Source: JAAGZL01 sp964628835 (lineage in GTDB: Bacteria; Pseudomonadota; Gammaproteobacteria; Chromatiales; Chromatiaceae). Taken from it: a DNA stretch of 64,000 bases. Where the stretch lies: positions 1-64,000 of the forward strand of contig CAZVME010000009.1 in the NCBI GenBank assembly GCA_964628835.1, in the 5' to 3' direction. This document shows, piece after piece, positions 9,687 to 18,040 of this stretch. Numbering within the stretch: the first letter of the stretch is position 1; every line of letters starts with the position of its first letter. Below the pieces are notes generated by a model that saw only the letters and a list, made by a program, of their open reading frames with translations, did not search any database and had not been told where the DNA came from. Made by a program: the position numbers and the translations under genes.

Positions 9687-11518
9687 CTCATTACAGGCTG
9701 AAATTCAAAAGCTCCAATATCAGGAGTTCCATTAATTGGAAGCCCTTCAATATCTTTATCAATTTCTACACTTTCAACAGATTGACCCGCATCGACAGCG
9801 GGAGATTTCGCTTGCAGATGGAAGTTATCTGAAGAAACAAACGAAGGATCAACTTTTTTAGACCCATACGTATCCTGACCATATTTTTTCCAGTCAGAGA
9901 ATTTCAGGCCTGCTGTTCCACGTAGAAACCCCCAGGAGGCCTTAGTTGTATATATATTACTGCTGAAGTCCAAGTTACCTACGGTATTAATCATAGATTG
10001 ACTCACAAGGCGCTGAGATTTAATTATATTATTCTTGACAGTCCAATTCCCTGACATTTTATTATAAAAGTATATCCCTAACCCTTGAGTATTATTAACA
10101 ATAGTATTATGTATAAAATAATTATTACCTGTTGATGGATTATCTGACGCCATATTCACTTCAAATGATATCTGCCCCTTATCTGGTAAGGCATAATGGA
10201 TACTGTTATACGCAATTATATTATCCATGAACCCTTTAAACCCTTTGGCAGTAGATATGTATATGGAGGGATAGAAGTGTCCTGAAATATTGTTACGTAT
10301 TATTGAGTTACCGAATGTAGCCGCATCACCATTGGTCAAATATAAATATATCGCGCGACACCAATACTTATCTGAGGTCATATCTTTGGAATAGGTTGTA
10401 GTAATCGTGTTGCCTTCTATTACACTGTCCTGAACATCCTGAAACGATATCCCTTCGTGGTCTGTATAATAGTGGCTTTTCAGCAAAGCATCGGACCACA
10501 CCTTAGTATCTGAAATTGAGTACAGGTTTACTATTTTATTACCAGTTATAGAATACCTGGTGTGGTGCTGGGTGTGACCTGACTTTTTATCACTATCCGT
10601 CCAGGAACTGATACCACTATTGCAATATTCAATATTATTATCATATATGCGAACATCCGACTCCACACCATTACTAAAAACCTGACTCCATATACCCCAC
10701 ATGCATTTCCTGACTGTATTATCATGAAGTACAATATTAGTAATTGGAGTTATTGGTGATGATCTATTTTGACCATGGCCTATGCCACCACCGGATCGAT
10801 TAATAGTAATTCCACTGACCGTAATATTACTTCGATTTCTTATATCAATACCGTAGGGAGACCAATCTCGGTCGAACCACATTGTTCGTATGGCGTGATC
10901 AGCAGGAACACCGCTCGTTGGCCTGTAATAGAGCAAATGGCTTCCATTCGGATAATACCAACCTCCATCACTCAGAGATTTGGATGAAGCTGCCTTTAGT
11001 GGTACATCATCTTCCCAAAATACGCGCCCAAACCCTCTTTTACGATATATGCCATTATCAAGGGACTTCCAACCTGACTCTCCCCCTACATCAACGCTAA
11101 GATCGATTATTGGGGTATCCCCATCTGCATTCTTATACGTTATTGGGTGGCCTTTGGAACCACTGGATGGCGCAATTATGCTGGCCTTATACTCTCCGCC
11201 GTCATCACACAACAAAATAATATCATTTGGTAAAAACGATTCGGCATTATGCGTTTTAACAGACATGGCTGATAAACATGAGGTGGCGACTTTCTTATTT
11301 TCTGCTTTTCCATCTGCCCGCATATAGTACGTTGCCCCCAGCACCACCGAAGCATAGGTGACAGATAGGATGAGAAGAAGAAAGAATACAATCTTGCTAT
11401 TTCCAGTAGTTCTCATATGACTCCGGGGACTCCTTAATATCGCTGGCGAGGTTTGTTGCTCATCGTTCACCTCAAGATACTTTCTCATGGCTATACGGAT
11501 CGGAATATTTGACACCAA
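9683..11518 (-). CDS. Right-handed parallel beta-helix repeat protein, exported
   Basis: A 611-residue protein with one hydrophobic segment near residues 42-62 (FFLLLILSVTYASVVLGATYY) that can act as a signal peptide or anchor. This is followed by an Asn-rich right-handed beta-helix. Rungs such as NITVSGITINRSGG, NIVLHDNTVRKC and NSIIRNNISGH are of the PbH1 type seen in polysaccharide lyases and epimerases. The C-terminus ends PDIGAFEF, a common tail in these proteins. It may cleave, epimerise or bind the exported polysaccharide in the periplasm, but no catalytic residue can be assigned. The start could be the first ATG or an ATG nine codons later. It heads a coupled operon with the deacetylase and the acetyltransferase. 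Confidence 0.75.
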   Translation of the reverse strand: MVSNIPIRIAMRKYLEVNDEQQTSPAILRSPRSHMRTTGNSKIVFFLLLILSVTYASVVLGATYYMRADGKAENKKVATSCLSAMSVKTHNAESFLPNDIILLCDDGGEYKASIIAPSSGSKGHPITYKNADGDTPIIDLSVDVGGESGWKSLDNGIYRKRGFGRVFWEDDVPLKAASSKSLSDGGWYYPNGSHLLYYRPTSGVPADHAIRTMWFDRDWSPYGIDIRNRSNITVSGITINRSGGGIGHGQNRSSPITPITNIVLHDNTVRKCMWGIWSQVFSNGVESDVRIYDNNIEYCNSGISSWTDSDKKSGHTQHHTRYSITGNKIVNLYSISDTKVWSDALLKSHYYTDHEGISFQDVQDSVIEGNTITTTYSKDMTSDKYWCRAIYLYLTNGDAATFGNSIIRNNISGHFYPSIYISTAKGFKGFMDNIIAYNSIHYALPDKGQISFEVNMASDNPSTGNNYFIHNTIVNNTQGLGIYFYNKMSGNWTVKNNIIKSQRLVSQSMINTVGNLDFSSNIYTTKASWGFLRGTAGLKFSDWKKYGQDTYGSKKVDPSFVSSDNFHLQAKSPAVDAGQSVESVEIDKDIEGLPINGTPDIGAFEFQPVMR

Positions 11519-11731
11519 CTAAAGCCATGCCGGCATGATGATCATTTTATCCCTATTGCTTGTTCAAACACCTTTATTAGTATCGTCATAATGTCACGAA
11601 AGTACATGGGTATCTCTAACGAGAGATACAATAAAAATGTAAATTCGTCCCGTAATGTAGTGGTCAAGTCTTTTTGGGTACGGATTCACTGTAACTCAAC
11701 AAGAAACCCCGGGAAGGAGGTGATTATGACC
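11519..11731. other. 213-bp intergenic region with hairpin and orphan Shine-Dalgarno
   Basis: It contains an 8-bp perfect hairpin (gtatctct at 11610-11617, agagatac at 11622-11629). On the plus strand it has a textbook ribosome-binding site, aaggaggtga, followed by ATG at 11726. The resulting frame is only 12 codons (MTLHKTPKHYHQ) and runs antisense into the end of the WecA-like gene. It is most likely the remnant of a lost gene or mobile element. Confidence 0.4.
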
Positions 11732-13366
11732 TTACACAAGACTCCTAAACACTATCACCAGTAATGCAACGGACGCACTTGCCAACACCATTTTCTCTGG
11801 ACGCTTAATCCGGTTAAACAGAACATCAACGGCATAGAACATAACTACTACTTCAATAATCATCGTGGCATCGATCCCATCCATCACCTTGGCCTCAGGA
11901 AACAGTGAGATAATCACAGCCGTTGCCAGTAGCAAAAAATCCAGGGCAGAGAACTCCCGTACTGAGCTTCCGGCCACTCTGATAAGAAAGGCCACCACAA
12001 CACCAAGAATAATAAACAGGACCGGAAGGTAGCTGACGACAACTCCACCACCCTGCTGCGCCAACTCCATAAAATAGACCACAAACCCAGCAGTAACATA
12101 TAGGCAGAGTCTTCTTATAGCATGAAACAGTTCGGTTTTAATCAGAACTGATGGAATCAGTATAGCAAGCAGCGCCACTGCCATGACCCCAAAGTCCTTG
12201 GGGACGCTGGCAACACTGCTGACTCCGGCCACTAGAATAATACTGATGACAATCCTGATAACTCGGTACGACAGTTTTCTGTAATTACCAAGATCTCGGT
12301 CAATCCCAATACTAGCCAACAACTTCTGTAGGCCAATAACCCACCCACTAGTAGCGCCGACCATCCTCTTGGCAAAAGCGATCAAGGAAAGAAGCGTTAC
12401 ACAGAAAGCCATATAGACAGATAACACCAGTAGATCAGTTGCATATCGCATTAAAAATGCTGTCAGTACCAGTGCAATCTGAGTAACGTATACCACATAG
12501 ACTGCCTCGCGATGGGAAAACCCAATATCCAAAAACATATGATGGATATGATTCTTGTCAGGCGAAAATGGTGAGCGACCTTCAGTAATCCGAATTGCCA
12601 TAACCATAAATACATCTAACAGAGGCAATCCCAATACCATAATTGCCATCATGGGGCTGAGTGCGGGATTACTCTTTTGGGTAACCAGAATACAGATTGC
12701 TCCTGAGCAGAAACCAAGCAGCTGGCTGCCGGAGTCGCCTAAAAACAGCCGTGCCGGATAGGTATTAAACCGCAAAAAACCAAGTGTTGCTCCAATCAGC
12801 GCCAGCCCAAATATAACAACATTTGCATCTTCAGCAAGATAAGCCGTAATAGTCATACAATCCACAGCCAAAAGACTGTTACCGCCAGCCAGCCCATCCA
12901 GTCCGTCCGCCATATTCACCGCATTGGTGACACCAACCAGCAAGATTACGGTAAACACCTGGGTAAGCACCAATGGGATCTTATAATCTTCAACAAACGG
13001 GAAGTGGTGAATTGAAGCATCACCCCAATAAACCAAAATAGATGCAGCTGTTATCTGACCAATAAACTTTAGCTTGAAGTTAATGTCGCTCTTATCATCC
13101 CAAACACCAAACAGGAAGAGCACAACCAATGCAGCCAGTAATGCAATATATGGTTCCGTCCTCGGCAACCAGATCAGCATGGGAACGATACATCCCAGAA
13201 ATATTGCTATGCCACCCACCCGGGGCACAATACCCGTATGTATTTTGCGTGCATTGGGAACATCCACCAGACCAATGGATGGCGCTACCCTTACCAGGAA
13301 TGGTATTAGCATCATTGATAGCGAAATAGCTATCAGAAAAGAGACCAACCCTATCGTAGACATCAT
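11732..13366 (-). CDS. WecA/MraY-like glycosyl-1-phosphate transferase, long form
   Basis: A 544-residue membrane protein of the GT4/MraY/WecA family that links a sugar-1-phosphate to undecaprenyl phosphate, the first committed step of glycan assembly. Family motifs are present: GVWDDKSDI, NMADGLDGLAGG, FLGDSGSQLLGF and the HIHHMF cluster after PDKN. About 330 residues form the catalytic domain. The C-terminal extension of about 200 residues adds more membrane helices and is unlike housekeeping WecA, but such long forms occur in exosortase-linked EPS loci. It lies only 7 bp downstream of the exosortase gene and is surely in its operon. No other initiating transferase is present in the locus, so this is probably the priming enzyme. 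Confidence 0.88.
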   Translation of the reverse strand: MMSTIGLVSFLIAISLSMMLIPFLVRVAPSIGLVDVPNARKIHTGIVPRVGGIAIFLGCIVPMLIWLPRTEPYIALLAALVVLFLFGVWDDKSDINFKLKFIGQITAASILVYWGDASIHHFPFVEDYKIPLVLTQVFTVILLVGVTNAVNMADGLDGLAGGNSLLAVDCMTITAYLAEDANVVIFGLALIGATLGFLRFNTYPARLFLGDSGSQLLGFCSGAICILVTQKSNPALSPMMAIMVLGLPLLDVFMVMAIRITEGRSPFSPDKNHIHHMFLDIGFSHREAVYVVYVTQIALVLTAFLMRYATDLLVLSVYMAFCVTLLSLIAFAKRMVGATSGWVIGLQKLLASIGIDRDLGNYRKLSYRVIRIVISIILVAGVSSVASVPKDFGVMAVALLAILIPSVLIKTELFHAIRRLCLYVTAGFVVYFMELAQQGGGVVVSYLPVLFIILGVVVAFLIRVAGSSVREFSALDFLLLATAVIISLFPEAKVMDGIDATMIIEVVVMFYAVDVLFNRIKRPEKMVLASASVALLVIVFRSLV

Positions 13367-13373
13367 ATTATTA

Positions 13374-14939
13374 TTAATTCGGAATAAATTTATCTAGTTC
13401 CACACTTGCGTCTACAGCAAAATCCTGCAGCAGTTTATCGGCCTCTGAGACTTCCTGGCCAGGTTGTATCCGCGTAGTTAATCGCACCAACGCGCCATCG
13501 GTCCGTTGTTTGGTCAACGCATCCCAGAACAGATACCACTTAACGAGGTATTCATTAGTAATAACCCTCCCCCGCTGTTGAAACCAGTAATAGACCAGCT
13601 GCTTGGCATCACCAATCTGAATTACTGTCCTGTTTACCAGCAAAGGCTTCCCGGCTACGGAAACACCATCGATTGGTCTCTGATCAAACTCGGTTATCTG
13701 CCATCCACCACCTGGCAGACAGGATTTAGGCGAATGGGCCGATACCCCCTTGCGTTGGGAGTCGTAGAAGGCCGCATAGAAATTAACCGGAGCTTTATCT
13801 TTACTGGTGGTGTAATCGGCAATGATGTAATCACTCAGCTTGAGTACTTCCAGATAGATACTTGCCATCGTATCCTTCCTGCCTCTCCACTCTCCGATCT
13901 CCATGGGGAATGATTTAAACAGCTGCCGGTCAGGAATCACTTCAACCCTATCCGGTAACGCCTTGGAGGCCACTGCAACCACCAGCAGCAGAACAACAGA
14001 TAGATATAGAGCACCTGGAATTGGCCTGGTCTTTATCTCTGCTGAGCTGGATATGGATACCGGCGGATCTATAGCAAACACCTCACCAAAGGGCACGCTG
14101 TTTCTCCCGATCTTGGATAGCAGCCACATCTCCAATACCAACACTGCGGTACAGGCCATAAATACAAACCAGCCTTCAAAATCGTGCAGAAAGCCCTCTG
14201 CCATATCCTGCCCCCAATACTCCACCATGATCCCGATCACACCAATACGGAAGCTGTTCATCAACACGGTAATAGGTATGGTAGACAGAAACACTATGCC
14301 CTTTTTCCACAGAGAGTCTTTATACAGATAAGCAGCGATAAAACCCAAAGACATGAGAGGGAACAGGTACCGCAGACCACTGCAGGCCTCAACCACCTGC
14401 ATCTTAAATACACCCAGATCTATTACATTACCTTCCAGAAAAACAGTGATGCCAAACAGTCGAATCACCCAAACTCCAAGTTCAGATGAGATCAGTTGCA
14501 GAAAGGCAGAGAGATTGTTGTAGAGGAAATTTGGCAGGGGAACTGTAAAAAACAGAATGAAATATGGTATCAGTATAATTCGAAACGCCGGCCATCCCAT
14601 TATCGCCAGGAGTAGGCCACCCAGGGCCAGCAGGAATGAATACTGGATGAGGGTAAACAGGGTACTCAGTTCACCAATCAAGAACCCAAAAAGACCGAGA
14701 CCAAACAGGGCAACGCCAAGCCAGCTGGTCTTAAACGGTATTTTTAAAAGCTCATTTTTTTTCTGGCAGATAAAATAGCCTGCCACCAACGGCAACAGAT
14801 AGCCGTGACTGTACTCATCCCTCGACCACTGATCAACCATATAGGTCAGCCCGTCGAAAAAAATAGCAGCCATCAACCCGACTGCCACACCAAGCAGCAA
14901 CAAAATGGTCAAGCTGGTTTTCCAGACATATGTAATCAT
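13374..14939 (-). CDS. Exosortase XrtD fused to EpsI domain (VPLPA-CTERM type)
   Basis: This predicted inner-membrane cysteine protease-transpeptidase recognises C-terminal VPLPA/PEP-CTERM sorting tags. Using the ATG at 14939 (521 residues), the catalytic Cys is in EACSGLR (about 186), Arg in NSFRIG (about 231) and His in FLHDFEGW (about 252), within about eight hydrophobic helices. The C-terminal ~200 residues form an EpsI domain (FPMEIGEWRGR, SPKSCLPGGGW). Exosortase-EpsI fusion is typical of XrtD. Upstream codons back to 15056 translate a dispersed palindromic repeat and were excluded. The 14939 start has GGAAAG about 8 bases before it. A matching substrate with a VPVPLPPA tail is encoded at 28556-29188. 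Confidence 0.9.
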   Translation of the reverse strand: MITYVWKTSLTILLLLGVAVGLMAAIFFDGLTYMVDQWSRDEYSHGYLLPLVAGYFICQKKNELLKIPFKTSWLGVALFGLGLFGFLIGELSTLFTLIQYSFLLALGGLLLAIMGWPAFRIILIPYFILFFTVPLPNFLYNNLSAFLQLISSELGVWVIRLFGITVFLEGNVIDLGVFKMQVVEACSGLRYLFPLMSLGFIAAYLYKDSLWKKGIVFLSTIPITVLMNSFRIGVIGIMVEYWGQDMAEGFLHDFEGWFVFMACTAVLVLEMWLLSKIGRNSVPFGEVFAIDPPVSISSSAEIKTRPIPGALYLSVVLLLVVAVASKALPDRVEVIPDRQLFKSFPMEIGEWRGRKDTMASIYLEVLKLSDYIIADYTTSKDKAPVNFYAAFYDSQRKGVSAHSPKSCLPGGGWQITEFDQRPIDGVSVAGKPLLVNRTVIQIGDAKQLVYYWFQQRGRVITNEYLVKWYLFWDALTKQRTDGALVRLTTRIQPGQEVSEADKLLQDFAVDASVELDKFIPN

Positions 14940-15077
14940 ATTCAACTTTCCAGTAACAACCCTCTTTCTGATAGATAATCTTATAAGCGTTAGAAAACTT
15001 CTGAGTAATTCAATTTTTATCGTCCAAGCTAGTATGTGTCGGACTTGTTCCGGCACTGGAATCTATTTGTTAATACG

Positions 15078-15106
15078 CCTGGATTCCGACATGTGCCGGA
15101 ATAACG
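15078..15106. repeat. Single dispersed palindromic repeat unit
   Basis: This 29-base segment matches the core of the tandem array at 15509-16241 at about 24 of 29 positions: cctggat, a short palindrome centred on a 4-base loop, then a tgacg-like end (here taacg). It lies on the other side of the GIY-YIG gene from the array, so that gene is bracketed by members of the same repeat family. Confidence 0.7.
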
Positions 15107-15203
15107 AATTAGTCAGGACCACCATAGTTTATTTATCATCCAAACGCAGCCGGAATGATGTTTCTTTTCACTCTAAAATTACCACGCTAGCTATTACACC
15201 TCA

Positions 15204-15494
15204 TCATAATAAGTCAGGATATAAATCACACCATTGAGGATTCATATCCTCGATTATTTTTATCTTCCATACCCGTTTCCAACTCTTTATGGCTTTTTCT
15301 CGCTGAATGGCAGGTTCTATAGCGGCATGTACTTCATACCAAACCAGTGTATGCACACCATATTTACTAGTAAAGCCATAAGTTAATGCGTTCTTATGCT
15401 CCCAAACTCGCTTCACCAGGTTGGAGGTTACACCTGTGTATAAGGTCCCATTTCGTTTGCTGGCTAATATATATACACACGGTTGTCGTTCCAT
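15204..15494 (-). CDS. GIY-YIG nuclease family protein (small, UPF0213/YhbQ-like)
   Basis: A 96-residue single-domain GIY-YIG protein. The signature appears as YILASKRNGTLYTGVTS: the first triad is in CVYIL and the second is represented by LYTG. It is followed by the conserved Arg in LVKRVWEHK, and Glu in AIQREKAIKSWKR may be the metal ligand. Small members have been linked to DNA repair or have no known role. The C-terminus ends NPQWCDLYPDL, as in a very common group of solo GIY-YIG genes in Proteobacteria. It is flanked on both sides by the same palindromic repeat family, including a 15-unit array immediately upstream. A functional tie between this nuclease and the repeats is suggestive but unproven. 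Confidence 0.85.
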   Translation of the reverse strand: MERQPCVYILASKRNGTLYTGVTSNLVKRVWEHKNALTYGFTSKYGVHTLVWYEVHAAIEPAIQREKAIKSWKRVWKIKIIEDMNPQWCDLYPDLL

Positions 15495-15508
15495 AACAAT
15501 TCTCCTGC

Positions 15509-16241
15509 CATCTTCCCTGGATCCCGGCCTACGCCGGGATGACGATAGTATATGTATCGTCGTTCCTGGATCCTGGTCTGTGCCGGGATGACGGTGGTAT
15601 ATGTTTCGTCGTCCCTGGATCCAGGCCTATGCCGGGATGACGGTGGTGCATGTTTCATCTTCCCTGGATCCCGGCCTGTGCCGGGATGACGGTGGTGCAT
15701 GTGCCATCTTCCCTGGATCCCGGCCTACGCCGGGATGACGATGGTGCATGTTTCATCTTCCCTGGATCCCAGCCTACGCCGGGATGACGATAGTATATGT
15801 TTCGTCGTCCCTAGATCCTGACCTGTGCAGGGATGACGATGGTGCATGTTTCATCTTCCCTAGATCCTGACCTGTGCCGGGACGACGATGGTGCATGTTT
15901 CATCCTTCCTGGATCCTGGCCTAAGTAGGGACGACGATGGTGCATGTTTCGTCCTCACCGGTTCCCGGCCTGCCGGGGTGACGATGGTGCATGTTTCATC
16001 TTTCCTGGATCCCGGCCTGTGCCGGGATGACGACAGTGCATGTTTCGCGCTACCTAGATCATGGCCTGTGCCAGGATGACGATGGTGCATGTTTTATCTT
16101 CCCTGGATCCCGGCCTACGCCGGGATGACGATGGTGCATGTTTCATCTTCTCTGGATCCTGGCCTGTGCCGGGATGACGATAGTATATGTTTCGTCGTCC
16201 CTGAATCCTGATCTGTGCCGGGACGACGATAGTTCATGTTT
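15509..16241. repeat. Tandem array of 15 hairpin-forming repeats, 49-bp period
   Basis: Fifteen head-to-tail units, each 49 bp except the tenth (47 bp), run from 15509, and a partial sixteenth follows to about 16255. A typical unit reads catcttccctggatcccggc, then ctac, then gccgggatgacgatggtgca and tgttt. Its cccggc/gccggg arms form a hairpin. Units differ by scattered substitutions that often keep the stem, for example cctgtgcc or cctacgcc loops. Two sub-variants alternate at the junction (catcttcc and cgtcgtcc). There are no unique spacers, so it is not CRISPR. Because 49 is not a multiple of 3, no continuous reading frame crosses it. The family matches the palindromes often mistranslated as HPGxGRDPG or VIPAxAGIQ peptides. 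Confidence 0.93.
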
Positions 16242-16266
16242 CGTCATCCCTGGATGTGGTGTCACA

Positions 16267-17739
16267 TCAATCCTCTGAGGTACGATTGTAGACATCTTCC
16301 AGCCTTACTATGTCATCCTCACCCAGATAGCTGCCTGACTGTATCTCTATGATCTCAAGCGGGATGCTTCCAGGGTTCTCTAATCTATGCTTGACCCCAA
16401 GAGGGATAAATGTAGATTCATTTTCGGTCAATAATATCTGCTCATCACCACGTGTAATCACGGCGGTGCCACTCACCACTACCCAGTGCTCCGCCCTGTG
16501 GTGATGCATCTGGAGTGAGAGGACTTGCCCCGGATTTACCGTGATTCGCTTTACCTGGTAACGCTCACCACTGCCGATGGGTTCAAATGTTCCCCACGGA
16601 CGGTGCACCCGGTTGTGAAAGCGACACTCGCCACGCTGTTGTGACTTGAGGTAGGTGATCACCTCTTTTACATCCTGGGTACTCTCCTTGTTCGCCACCA
16701 GAACCGCATCTGGTGTCTCCACAACCACCAGGTTGTCCACACCCACCGCTGCCAACAATCGGTCCTCTGACAGCAGGTAGTTGTTGTTGCTGTTGTACGC
16801 AAACACATCTCCATCACACACATTGCCGGACTCATCATGTTCGATTACCTCCCACAGGGAGGACCATGCGCCCACATCTGACCACTCAGCATTTAGTGGT
16901 AGCACCACTGCAACACCTTCACCACCAGAGACCTTTTCCATTACCGCATAATCGATGGAGTCTGAGGGGCATTTACGGAACATATCCGCATCCGCCCGAA
17001 AAAAATCTCCATCCATTTGCCCATGCTCAAATGCCTGTTTGCAGGCACTCATTATATCCGGGCGAAAACGCTCTATCAGTTCCAGCCAGCGTGACGCTTT
17101 TAGCATGAACAGACCAGAGTTCCACAGATATTGCTCACTCTTGAGATAGGCCTGTGCAGTTAGCTGATTGGGTTTTTCCACAAATGCATCCAGCTGGAAT
17201 GCTGGACGAACTCCGCCATTGGCTATCGCAGCCCCTTTGCGGATATAGCCGTAACCGGTCTCTGGCCGGTCTGGAACCACGCCAAATGTAACCACTTCTC
17301 CATCCCTGGCAATCATGCAACCACTGGCAATCACCGCACGAAACTCTCTCTCATCCCGCACCAGATGATCTGCTGGCATCACCAGAAGTATGGGGTCAAC
17401 CTCCTCATGCTTGTTCGCCATCAGCGCGGCCAGGGTCAGGGCCGGGGCGGTGTTGCGCCCTACCGGCTCCAGGATAATACCTGCATGCTGACGCTCCATG
17501 TTGCGTAGCTGCTCGGCGACCAGAAAGCGGTGGTCGTTGTTGCACACCACAATGGGGTCAGCCATACCTATGGCATCATGGGGATTCTCTTCCGGCAGTC
17601 CATCCAGACGCTTGATGGTGGCCTGCAACATGGTGTCAGAACCAACCAAAGGAAGAAATTGCTTGGGATACGCCTCGCGGGAGAGTGGCCAGAGCCTAGT
17701 CCCAGACCCGCCTGATAGAATAATGGGTAGTAACAGCAC
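16267..17739 (-). CDS. manC: Mannose-1-phosphate guanylyltransferase / mannose-6-phosphate isomerase
   Basis: A bifunctional 490-residue type II enzyme making GDP-mannose. The N-terminal nucleotidyltransferase has ILSGGSGTRLWPLSR and FVEKP motifs. The C-terminal cupin isomerase domain carries QMHHHRAEHW (about 420), the metal-binding His cluster. The start is a GTG with GGAAG upstream, giving LLLPIILSGG. It sits alone between the hairpin array and a MITE-like element, downstream of rfbB on the same strand. With the phosphomannomutase at 29516 it provides GDP-mannose for the EPS. Domain order and length are normal for ManC/AlgA/CpsB. Confidence 0.95.
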   Translation of the reverse strand: MLLLPIILSGGSGTRLWPLSREAYPKQFLPLVGSDTMLQATIKRLDGLPEENPHDAIGMADPIVVCNNDHRFLVAEQLRNMERQHAGIILEPVGRNTAPALTLAALMANKHEEVDPILLVMPADHLVRDEREFRAVIASGCMIARDGEVVTFGVVPDRPETGYGYIRKGAAIANGGVRPAFQLDAFVEKPNQLTAQAYLKSEQYLWNSGLFMLKASRWLELIERFRPDIMSACKQAFEHGQMDGDFFRADADMFRKCPSDSIDYAVMEKVSGGEGVAVVLPLNAEWSDVGAWSSLWEVIEHDESGNVCDGDVFAYNSNNNYLLSEDRLLAAVGVDNLVVVETPDAVLVANKESTQDVKEVITYLKSQQRGECRFHNRVHRPWGTFEPIGSGERYQVKRITVNPGQVLSLQMHHHRAEHWVVVSGTAVITRGDEQILLTENESTFIPLGVKHRLENPGSIPLEIIEIQSGSYLGEDDIVRLEDVYNRTSED

Positions 17740-17788
17740 ACCGCTTCCTTTTTTATGGTTAATACGCTTGATTATATAGATAACCGCT

Positions 17789-18002
17789 CATTGCTGTCCC
17801 GTTAACTAAATTCCGTCATACCGGGCTTGATCCGGTATCCAGTAAGTCTTTAAAAAACCTGGATTCAGGATCAGCAAAAAACGCTGTCCGGAATGACGGG
17901 GGGGGGGTTGATTTTCATGTCTCCCAGGCTTCTATGCATTCTTCTGGCTTTTAGCACTAAGGCTTCTAATAAAATTCATCGGAAGTTAACGGGACAGTGG
18001 TG
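17789..18002. mobile_element. MITE-like element with 19-bp inverted termini
   Basis: This 214-bp non-coding segment is bounded by inverted repeats: left 17789-17807 (cattgctgtcccgttaact) and right 17984-18002. The inner 14 bases are perfect and 16 of 19 match overall. Near-identical direct repeats abut the ends: ataaccgct at 17780-17788 and ataatcgct at 18003-18011, 8 of 9 matching, as expected for a decayed 9-10 bp target duplication. Inside are two palindromes of the dispersed repeat family (17814-17842 and about 17858-17900) and a run of nine G (17898-17906). It has no transposase and must have been mobilised in trans. The parent family is not identified. Confidence 0.72.
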
Positions 18003-18040
18003 ATAATCGCTAACTATTCGAGGCTGACAAATTTGGTTCT

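Noticed and set aside
14940..15056. N-terminal extension of the exosortase
   Set aside because: The extra 39 codons translate a dispersed repeat (EQVRHILAW-like), while the ATG at 14939 has a good ribosome-binding site and begins just before the first membrane helix.
15464..16090. Open frames on both strands reading HPGTGRDPG, VIPAQTRIQ and similar peptides
   Set aside because: They are translations of the 49-bp hairpin array. The period is not a multiple of three, so the peptide changes frame with every unit, and no ribosome-binding site precedes them.
15509..16241. Possible CRISPR array
   Set aside because: Units are contiguous, with no unique spacers of constant length, and no cas genes are nearby.
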